Origin: Nipponacmea schrenckii
Lineage: Eukaryota > Mollusca > Gastropoda > Lottiidae
Assembly (NCBI GenBank): GCA_030562195.1
Contig: JAUJPP010000007.1
Coordinates: 1,736,001 to 1,800,000, forward strand
Direction of reading: 5' to 3'
DNA length: 64,000 nucleotides
Every line of letters starts with the position of its first letter. Position 1 is the stretch's first letter. The notes under the pieces were generated by a model. It was not told where the DNA came from. It saw only the letters and a program-made list of their open reading frames with translations, and did not search any database. Below, piece by piece: positions 45,101 to 57,100 of this stretch. The translations under genes and the position numbers were made by a program.

Positions 45101-48100
45101 CAAATACCGGTCCGGGTCCAAACAGGGTTTAGTTCTTCACATAGTTTTGTGAAACGGTGTGTAGTTAAAATAGCTCTGTGGGATTTGGGATCGCTGCAAC
45201 ACTTGATTTAAGTGTAATGGACCCAGTTCTAATCAATCTAAAACAAAGAGTTACATTATAATATTTACATGGATATGGAAAGTAAAACCATGGTGCATCT
45301 TGTAATACTTGTAGATGAGTATCAGTTCGAGCATAGTTAGTCATATTTTGAGTATTTGGACTGAAAACATCTGAGACAGTAAATATGTAACATATCAACC
45401 AGGCTATTCCAATAGCATATAAAATCTGGAAATATACGACAAATGTACACACTTTTTGCAGACAATATTTGGTATAAATCATTCATTGTCATGCAAAAAG
45501 ATTTGTTAAATAAATAAAATATAGGGAATTGCTTGAAAGTATTGTCTACGAATATAAGCTGAATTTGCAGCGTATGTTTGAATATACTTGTTTTTTCCAT
45601 CTAAAGCCGAGTTATATAGAATAATTCTTACATACAGGTGCTATAAGAAATATCCGAATCTTCTGTTTGTGACATCCCTTATATCTAGTATAGACAGGAA
45701 ACGCAACTTCCACTTTCTCCAAAACCAGACAAAATATGAGTACCAAACACAACGTCCTAAAAGAATATGCGTATGCTTCTTATGAAGGTGAGATATGATA
45801 AAGTGGAGGAGCTGAAGCTCTATCATGAAGATAGAATATGACTGGTTCAATGAAGGAACTGAAGACCTTTAATGAAGATGAGATATGACTGACACAGTGA
45901 AGGAATTCAAGCTCTATCATGAAGGTGAGATATGATTGATACAGTGAAGGAATTCAAGCTGTATCATGAAGATAAGATATGACTGACACAGTGAAGGAAT
46001 TCAAGCTCTATCATGAAGGTGAGATATGACTGATACAGTGAAGGAATTCAAGCTCTATCATGAAGATAACATATGACTGACACAGTGAAGGAATTCAAGC
46101 TCTATCATGAAGGTGAGAAATGATTGATACAGTGGAGGCATTCAAGCTCTATCATGAAGGTGAGATATGACTGACACAGTGAAGGAATTCAAGCTCTATT
46201 ATGAAGGTGAGATATGACTGATACCGTGAAGGAATTCAAGCTCTATCATGAAGATAAGATATGACTGACCCAGTGAAGGAATTCAAGCTCTATCATGAGG
46301 GTGAGATATGACTGATACAGTGAAGGAATTCAAGCTCTATCATGAAGATGGGATATGACTGATACAGTGAAGGAATTCAAGCTCTATCATGAAGATAAGA
46401 TATGACTGACACAATGAAGGAATTCAAGCTCTATCATAAAAAACGGGTAAGATATGACTGATACAGTGAGGCATTCAAGCTCTATGATGAAGGTGAGATA
46501 TGACTGATACAGTGAAGTAATTCAAGCTCTATTATGAATGTGAGATATGACTGATACAGTGGAGGAACTGAAGACCTATCATGAAGATAAGACATGACTG
46601 ATACAGTGGAGGAATTCAAGCTATATCATGAAGGTGAGATATGACTGATACAGTGGAGGAACCGAAGCTCTATCATGACGATAAGATATGACTGATACAG
46701 TGAAGGAATTCAAGCTCTATCATGAAGATAAGATATGACTGACACAATGAAGGAATTCAAGCTCTATCATAAAAAACGGGTAAGATATGACTGATACACT
46801 GGGGGCATTCAAGCTCTATGATGAAGGTGAGATATGACTGATACAGTGAAGTAATTCAAGCTCTATCATGAATGTGAGATATGACTGATACAGTGGAGGA
46901 ACTGAAAACCTATCATGAATGTAAGACATGACTGATACAGTGGAGGAACAAGTATATCATGAGGTGAGATATGACTGATACAGTGGAGGAACCAAGTTAT
47001 CAGACTAAGATATGTTACTGGTCTGGGGGTTTAACTCTTTGAATTTAATCAATGACGTCTAAGTTTTAAGGCTACAAGAGTCCCATTGATGAAGGTAGAT
47101 ATTCAAACATGCACAATTTTCTTATCAGAAGGGATATACTTTGGGTACAGTAGGAAAATAAAACTTATTCATGGAAAAGACTGACATTGTGTTATAGGAT
47201 TTTTTTGTATATTTCCAGCTTAAACTATGCTTTGGGTTTAACCAAATTTTAAAATGGAAATTTTCCCAAAGTCCTATTGAAAAAAATTTTTAAAAATTAC
47301 AATTTTTTATCGCAAGGGATATCTTTGGGAAAACAAAAAAACTTTTCAGCTAAAAGAAAATTTGTTGGATGGAATTTTTCAATCCTTCCCGCTTACAATT
47401 GTTGAACAGCTTATTGATTTGCCAAGTCATGCTTTAATATTTATTTAAAAAGGGTTAGCTGCAGGGTCTCTGGAAACAATTTTCCCTTTACTTTTGGGGG
47501 TAATCAACCTTGATGAAATCCGAGTGCTACAATCTGCTTCATTGGTTTTGATAAAGGTTGTAAATTTTTCTCAAAACCTTTTTGGTGTAATCCCAAAAGT
47601 TTGAAAACGAGTCCCTTTCAATTTTTTAAAAGGGAGTTATTGGAAAAACATTGCTGGATCCTTTATTGAAGGGGTCACCTCAAAACTTTAGTTGGGTTTT
47701 TTTTTTGGACTGTTCATTGGCTTTAATTAAGCCTTCATGTCAATCAACATCCTCTTTATCATCTTCTTTGCTGGTTATAAAGAGTAATGGTGGTCTTGTG
47801 TTTCCTTCCAACAGTTTAATTAAACTTTTAAATCATTGTGAAATTATTATCCGATCATTCCTAAATATTTATCAAGTTCAGTCTGGTCAGTGGGACAAAA
47901 TTAATATAATTCAAATCATGCAAGAATTACCAAATTGTGAAATGTTTCCAGAGTTAAAACAACATTTCAATGATACTTGTCTAGGCATTGATACCCATGA
48001 ATATCAGTTACTGCATATTGTTTGTTCTCAGTATTTGAGATTAAGACGTTTCTATACTGTGACTCTTAGTAACAGGAATTTGAAAGGCACAAGCGTCAGA

Positions 48101-51100
48101 CATTCTTCTAACAAGAAGGTGTTGTTTCTTCACCAGTAACTGTGACCATAAATGTATTAAATATTTTGAAATAATGGACTTTACAAATCTTCACATTTTA
48201 ACAATATGATTTGATATGAAATGGACAGTTTAAGAGGTGTGATTATTAAGGATGTGTTTAATTTAATGCTAGTGGAAATTTTGAAAATGAATGCAGTCGT
48301 CTAAATTTTTTCTAGTATTTCCCGGTTATGGCTGATGACTCAAGGGTAAACTAATTTCTTTACAATACAATAAATTGCTTTTGCCAAAATCATTTATTTG
48401 CAGTATTTGCTGTGGGACATAACTGTCATAAGTAATTTAATGTTCTAGTCAATGTCACCAAAATTCAAATTTTCACAAAAAAAGTAGTGATTTTGCTTAT
48501 TTATTTTTCTTTTTTAGGGATTCCAGCTCACAATAAACTTAGGTAAACTTCAGACCTAAAGTAATTGAAACATATTTGTATTCTGCAGTAACATATTTGA
48601 CAATACTATTATTGAAGATGAATTGCATTTCATTATGGAATGTCCATTATACAAAGACCTAAGATCTGAATACTTACACTGTAATGAGGTTGGAAATCAG
48701 TTACAATATTTTTTATGGCTATGAAATATCCTAGTTTATCAGAATTTATCATTACAGGAGAAAGATATAGGAGAAAATATCTTTTGGAGCAAACTGTATT
48801 ACTAAAGTAAAATAAAATAGTTAAGACATTGTTTAACTGTCAATTATATATATTAAATTGTTAAAAGGATTATATTATTAATGTAATATAGTTGTAAATA
48901 TATTATGTTGTCATATGTAATATGGGCTGGTGGCCTGCTACTGAGATTTGTAAATAAGAAAAATAACGCTTGATTTAAAAATACACAATTTAAAAAAAAA
49001 AATTAATGCTAAAGTACATGTAGGCCTATTAATTTTCCAAAGATTTGATTTAATGATTTTACAAATATAAATTAGCCATTGGGTAGGCCTAGAGTAGATG
49101 ATGCGTATAAATTTTCGTGGATTAACATAGGGCCTAATCCTGCGGAGAAATTGAAAGAAGTTGCGTAATATTAGCCAAAATCATGATATTTAGAAAATAA
49201 GTCGTCATTAACCGATATGTAAATAAAGATAAAATTGTTCCAAAATTAATTTAACTTTTTAAAATTTTTTTAAAATACTCAATTTTGCTGTAAACAACTT
49301 AATGAAATTCACCAGGTTTCTTATTTACATTAGCAGCCATAATGGATGACCTACCTTTTGCCCCTACCGGAAGCTGACACTGATTTGCCATGGCGGCCAT
49401 TAGCCGTCCAATGGAATGAGCGGTCTAGTTATTTATAGACGTCATTGAATTTAATCAAATGAGTTATTTCCCTTTTACCATTTCCACTTCCTCTTTCAAC
49501 ATGTGCTCAGAAGCCTAGAATATTATTTATTATTCCAACAGTATGCAAGAGTCACCACGGTGTAAGTTTATTCTCCCTTTAATATCTAAAATTAATAATA
49601 ACAAGAATTATTAGAACAGCATCGTAAATCTCCCAAAGTCTGATATGTACCATTTATGCCTATTTTTGTAAGGTTTCCATAAGAGTTGTAATGAGTTGTT
49701 ATTCTTTCATTGCAGCTTTTACGGCGATCTTATTGGTTTAATATTATTATGAAGTGCCAATATGTCCGTTAACAATCTGTGTGAGTTATCCGTAACCGGG
49801 CAGAATAGTAAAAGACCGTGACTCCACTTGGTAAAATTGAGGTTTACACAGATTCCCTGCAACTCTATACAACCAGATTGACACCAAACACCCACACCCA
49901 CAACAATATGTCAGATATAGAAACCATAACCACAGATGTCCCGGGCTCCGGCGAAAGACATCTACGGCCAAGGAAGCTGACTGAGAAAGCTTACCAAATC
50001 TACGAAGATAAAGTAAGCCAGAACCTATCAGAATTACGAGATCTAAGGAAAGAGATCAAATCTAACCTATCATCTATTCAGAATTATCTCAGAATTCGCG
50101 ATTTTACAGCACGCATTGCAACAAAGAATGATTTGTTACCAAAGTTATCAGCATACACCAAAATATCTGACATCTTTATCTCCTATTTATACATAGCATC
50201 AAACTGGAAACTCATCTGCAGGTCAAATCAAAATATGTCTTCTTCATAAAACGGCACATTCACTCGATGATTGCGGAACATTTAGAGCAAAGACCTACGA
50301 GGAACAATTTCTGAGAGACAACAAAGTATGCTACAGATGCTGTGATTCCAAAGATCACAATTTACGAACCTGTACCACAGCTGTCAAATGCTCAGATTGT
50401 GGAAGCACTCAGCATCCCACAGCTCTCCATAGACCAGATAAACCAGCTTACAAAACTTCTACTACCATACCGCATGGCGGGGAGCAACCTAAACCTACGA
50501 AGGAAGAAACCAGCATTTCATCCAAAAGCACTACAGTTTGTGGAAATACCATTGGTGGAAAATCCTGTGCCAAAACACTACTAGCAGATGTATTTCCAAC
50601 ATGACAGTCACATTAGGCAGTCAGAACATATGTCATTATAGATGAACAAGGTAACAGAACTTTAGCCAAACCAAAATTGCTGGACCTTTTACAAGTGTCA
50701 ACTGAACCAGTTTCATACACACTTATATCCTGAAGTGGAAACATCTCTACCTCTGGACGCCATGCAACCGGTCTGTCTATTCAGTCGATTGATGGTACGA
50801 CAATTATGGAACTACCAACAATAATTGAATGTCGAGATATACCCAATGATCGATCAGAAATATCTACACCTGAAATTGCCAGACAGTATGATCATCTGAA
50901 GAAAATATCCAACAAGATACCAGTCAGAATGCTGATATCCTTCTCCTTGTTGGCAGAGACCTGATCGAAGCTCACTATGTTCAGGAGCAAATAGTTCACC
51001 TTTCGCTCAACGCCTGAATCTTGGATGGGTTATTGTAGGCGAAGTTTGCCTTAACCAAGTTCACAGACCAACAGTAATCAACGTTAACAAAACTTAAACC

Positions 51101-54100
51101 TCAAATGGACGCAACACAATTTTAGAACCTTGTCAGAACAGCTTTCAACTGAAAGAACATCAGTTACAGGATTTTCTGAACAGCAAACTAACACCTCAGG
51201 ATCACATTTGTGAGTCTGTATTTATCAGAACCAAGAAAGATGAGAAGATTGGAGCATCTAGAGAAGACAAACAATTTCTTCAAATAATGGATAATGAATT
51301 CCACCAAAATGCTAAAGGTAATTGGACAGCTCCACTTCCCTTTAGAATACCTGCACAAAACAATAGAACACTACATAGAGCTAAACTATTAGACACTAGC
51401 CTTAAAAAAAATCCTGTCAAAAGACAACACTTTATTACTTTCATGGAGAAAGTTTTAAATAGTGGAGCAGCAGAAGAAGCCCCTCCATTAAATCAGAAAG
51501 ATTGTTGGTATTTACCCATTTTTGGGGTCTACCATCCAAAAAAACTTGATCAAATACGTGGTGTATTTGATTCATCGGCACTACATGAAGGAACATCTTT
51601 GAACAACGTTCTACTTACCGGACCTGATCTTATCAACAACCTATTAGGAGTGTTGCTACGCTTTCGCAAAGATGGGTACGCAATCACAGCAGACATTGAA
51701 CAGATGTTTTACTCCTTCTTCGTTAAAGAAGAACACAGAGACTACTTAAGATTCTTCTGGTACCAAAACAATGATCCCGACAAATAATTAATAGAGTACA
51801 GGATGTGCGTACATGTTTTCGGCAACAGTCCATCGCCAGCAGTCGCAACTAATGGTTTACGACGAGCAGTTGAACATGCTGATCCAGATATCAAAGACTT
51901 TGTCAACAACAATTTCTATGTAGATGATGCACTAATTTCACTACCAACTAGCAAACAAGCTGTTGATCTGATACAAAGAACACAGAAATTCTGAAACAAA
52001 ATGACATTAGACTTCACAAGATAGCATCTAACAGTGAAACCATACTAAATGCCTTTAAACCTGAAGATTTGAGCAAAGATTTAAAAAGCTTAGAATTAGG
52101 ACAAGATATTTTACCAACACAGCCTAGAGTAGTCTGAAAATTGCTGTGAGTAATCAGCAATCATTACTAAGACATATTGCCACGTTTCGCGTCGATATCG
52201 CGATTGAAAATAATTTTGGATGCGATGCAGCAAAAGGGGCAAAGCGGCATGAATTACGCGATTGTTTTAAAATTGGATCGGTCTGAAAATTGTTGTGAGA
52301 AATCAATACATGTACATTGCTGTCATCGCATTGTAAATTTTCAGATCAATGTGTACGCGTCAAACGGCAAAAAGTCATGGCAATTTTGTAAACTCAAACG
52401 AAAATGATTGCAGCTATACTCGTTACATCGCAGTGAAAAATTGACAATTTTTGGTCGAAATTACCCGAAATTGAATGATATTTCAAAGCAAGTACGACTA
52501 AACAAAAGAGTCCCCCTGCTATTTCGCCATTATCCAATTTATCGGAAGAAATTTCAGTCATTTCAACACTTTGAAAAATAATTAAAAATAGAAGGAATGT
52601 TCGGAATGTTGTGAACATTCAGGACACATATAAGTAACCCTCTGCCAAGTTTCAAATCGATAGCTTTACGGGAAGTTTGGGGGTGCGTAAGTAAAACAGT
52701 GCCCCATTTATGCCTATTTTTGTAAGGTTTCCATAGGAGTTGTAATGACTTGTTATTCTTTCATTGCAGCTTTTACGGCGATCTTATTGTTTTAATATTA
52801 TTATGAAGTGCCAATAAAGTCCGTTAACTATCTGTGTGAGTTATCCGTAACCGGGCAGAATAGATACAGTGGACGAACTGAAGCTCTAAGAAGATAAGAT
52901 ATGACTGATACAGTAAGGGAGTTCAAGGTCTCATGAGTGTGAGATATGACTGATACAGTGGAGGAACTGAAGCTCTAAGATGATGAGATATGACTGATAC
53001 AGTGCCTATCATAAAGATAAGATATGACTAATACAACTGAAGGAACTGAATTTCTATGATGATGTGATATGACTGACATAGTGAAGGAACTGAAGCTCTA
53101 TGATCATGTGATATGACTGATACAGCAGAGGATAAAGTCTGGTTGATACCGAGGAGGCACTATCATGAATATCATTGGAAGCACTGAAACCCGAAGATAA
53201 TTATGGTGTCACTGATGCAGGAGATGAACGTAGAAATTCAAGAATGAAAAGTAAAATGCAACTTACAAAAAAGCTATGCCCCAATGAACCTGTGAAAACT
53301 GAATAACAACTCCAGTTAATGACAATCCTATCAGGGATATAGTCGGTGCTATAGTTAATGGTCCAATGCAAGGTACTATTAACCCAATCAAGCCAGTACC
53401 ACCAACCAATACTTGAGTTACTGATGCTAGTATCAGGTTCCCCTGGATCTAAAAGTATACAAGTTTGTATTGTAGAGAATTCTTAAGTTGATAAAGTCCA
53501 TATGCCTGTCTGATATCACGCTTCTTCGGCCATACTTGAAAAGGAAGCGACGAAAATCTTAAATTTTTATTTGATAATGAAACTATAATTATTTATTTAT
53601 AAATAACTGTTGTACAATTTTATTTGATATGATATTTACCTCTCTCATTCTCACCATCCATGCTGCATCACCTTCAGTCGCATTTAACCCCATAAGTTCT
53701 GAAATTTTGATCATGTGTTAAATTACATTATTTAAACATTTGGATGAGCAATAAAGGTCAGGTATAGTTATATACTTATTATATATAAACACATTTTGGT
53801 GATAGGTTGGCAATTGTAAGACAAATTTTGCTTCGTTATTATGGAAGACCGAACGGATAATAGCCGTTAGAAGAAACATAAAATTTTAATTTTACTCAAA
53901 CTTGACAAATAACAGCATATATCTATCAGTGGACTTACCTAGTGTCATCACTATACATCAAAATCCCTCTATAATTCGAGTATTTACTATTTGTGGTTAT
54001 TTTTAGTGTTATGGACCAAACTTATCCTGTTTTTAACGCCCACAAGTTGTAAGTTATAATCATATTGTTTTGTTTCTTGTATCTGTACTTTGATTTGTAT

Positions 54101-57100
54101 GTTAAACGTTTGTGTATTGCAAACATCGTAGGCTCTTTCATTTTATTCATATTTATTTTCACTACCCGTTGAAGTTTGCCAGGACTTGTAGGCCGGCTGT
54201 AAAACCATGTTTTCTAAGTTAGAGTAATTAATTTTCATTTTCTATATATTCATCAAATGTTCGTTACCTCATATTGTTTCTGATATATTTTTTCTTGTAG
54301 TAAAACCAGATGGCAGATTGTCTTCGAATTCAAACGGGAATTTGGGAATTTTTAACGCCTTTGTAACTTCAAAACTTTTTATACAACAACCATTTTTATC
54401 TATTTTGTTAATAAACTTTAAACTGTGTAAACTATTCATTTTACCATGTACACTGGTTATGGAATTAACGCCGAGGATATAGTTTGGCAAAGTCTTTGGT
54501 TCCGGCTCGCCACTATACTTTTTCTAACAGGCTATTTCATTTACAAGTTATGATAAATTGATTTTGTTAAACAAATGTCAAAAATGACTAACAAATGAAG
54601 GAGAATAAATTAAGCATTGCGGACTAAGGATTAAAATTTAAGATTTCTTAATATTGAGCTGTTCGGTCTTCCATACTTTATACGAAGCGTTATCCAAATA
54701 ATAAGTAGAGTGAAATGACTGCTCTACAATTCTTGAGTCTGTACAGTCTGTAAATAAGTAAATTGAAAAGATTCAAACCATATACTAACCTTGATTTGGA
54801 CATTTCCATTTGTCTAATGTCATCATGGCTAGTATGGGTGGTATAAAGGTACCCGATCCCCCTTGGATTATCGGCAGCCTGATGATTAATCAATAAATTA
54901 TTAAATAATTCTTACACCTTAAAAATCTTTCATAGAAATTTAGTCCGTGTAAATAATAAAAGAGGCAGGGTAAATTGGTCTTCAGAAAAAGTTCACCAAT
55001 TCATAAATTTATTTTGTGTATGTATCATTTTAACAAATTTATCAATGACTTTCAGAAACAGAAACAAATGCTACTTTAATTTTGAACAGTAGTCGAAGAA
55101 AATGAAAACTGTAATCACTTTACGCTGAGTACAAAAGATATATTGAAATTGTTTGATATCGAGAAAAGAGTCATATAAAAAATAGTTTTAATAATAGGGA
55201 TAAAATCAACTAAAATTTGGGAAACATATTGTTTTTATTGTGCATTAAATGACACTGTAACTTGCTGAAAGTTGAGAATAATAAATTGAGAAGTTTAGCA
55301 TAAAATTGTGATCTCTACTCTAATTAGCTTAAGGATTAATAATTTTGACTCTAGCTTGTATTGTTGGTTTCATTCAAAACACATTGCTTTTCTCATGGTC
55401 AACCGGAAGTACAAGTCGGTAATAGTTATTCTTAAATTACTGTAAATGTATGTTTGTTCATAAAAATCAAAATTCGTTTTTCAAATTAATAATTTGTCAA
55501 GTAAAATTTGTATGAGTATAATTCTACTTTTTTTTACAAAGCTTATTTGACTAACAAATGTAGGAGTACGATTTAACCATTACGAACTAAGGATTAAAAA
55601 TTGGGCTATTCGGTCTTCCATATAAATGTTTGATCAATGGATTTCTGATGTGTGACAAAATGTGCAAAAAGTTCCAAGTATGATAATTATTACCACACAT
55701 TCATGGTATAAAAATACATACAAGTTGGATACTAGTTGAATAAGTAGCGTAGTCTTGTCATCAACAAAACATCGTTAAAGAAATGACCGGTTGGGGTAAA
55801 AATCAACGTCCATTCCTTAAAGCTTTTTCGACACCTTTACTCTAACAATATGTGGCATTCTTACAACTGGAGGTACTAGAACTTAATTACCTTGTGCCAA
55901 TTAGATCTTGCATGATGGTTGCTAAACCGCACATAAAGAAACTGGTGCTAAGGAGTTTGGCTCGGACACTTGGTAGTTCCGCAGCACATATTGTGGCGGC
56001 GATCAAAAATGGTACAGATATTGTACCTGATATACAAATTATTGTTTGCTGGAAAGAAAATGGTGGGAATGATTACACAATGAAGCATTCTGTTGCATTT
56101 AAGCATAGACTAGATTTTAGTCAATTTGAGTTCATTTCTTCTGTTAACTACAGATTTTATGCATTTTCAGATTTTTATCAAAAAATAAAAATAAAAAAAA
56201 TAATTAAAAAAATACCCAAAAAACTTTACTGATGTGGCAAATTGCAAGAGACTGAATAAAATAACCAGTCAAAATTGACAAAATTATTATTTAAAGAAGG
56301 TTGTGAAACCGGACAGCTGTCATATTTGATGTCCACGATGTACTTCCGGTTTCACAACCTTCTTTAAATCCCTGCTAAAAATGTTCTGTAGAAGTTATAT
56401 AGAATTCTATAGAAATCATACTGGATGCCTTTAGAATCTACTGTTCTATAGAATTTTGGATGTGATATCTTAAGAAATTATATTAGATTCTTTAGTTTTA
56501 TAGAATTCTGTATGTGTTTTCTAAAGAAAGTTTTACAGACAAACTTCTTTCCATTAATAGTAACAGGTTCCATAAAGGTCTTTCTATAGAAGTTCCATAA
56601 AGTGTAAATTTTATCCTTTTGAACAATATACCTTATAGGAGAAAAAAGATGGAAATTCCTTCAATTATGTGTATTCAATATCACTTGCATTAAAGTCGGA
56701 ATTTCTGAGTCACACAGACTATAATTGACATTTTCATTCTGCATCCAAAAAGACAAAAAAAGGCCTTGAATGATATGTACCACAAAGTGATTGTGTCTAT
56801 TTTCTTGCAGAACCTCACAATATAGTTCTATGGATATAGTATTTTCTTTGAAAATAATTTGCACTGGACAGTTTATAGATTTTATTCTATAGAAAATACT
56901 TCTATAAAAAAAAACTCCTTTCTATAGAATAATTCATTCTATAGAACTTAATATTCTGTAGAGAAATGTTCTATAGAAAAAGGTCCTAAATTTCTTTTGG
57001 TTTCCTATTGGACTATTCTATAGAAATTCTTAAGCTTTGTTTCTATAGAATAATTTTTGCAGGGAGTATGGGCAAATAGCCAAGGCCAATGACCTCTAAC

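Noticed and set aside
45785..47005. Regular 47-bp repeats that could be taken for a CRISPR array
   Set aside because: Units are directly contiguous with no unique spacers, the host is clearly eukaryotic, and variation is spread over the whole unit as in a minisatellite.
55852..56232. Plus-strand frame of 126 codons
   Set aside because: It overlaps the second SLC23-like exon in antisense; the minus-strand reading fits the family and splice phases.
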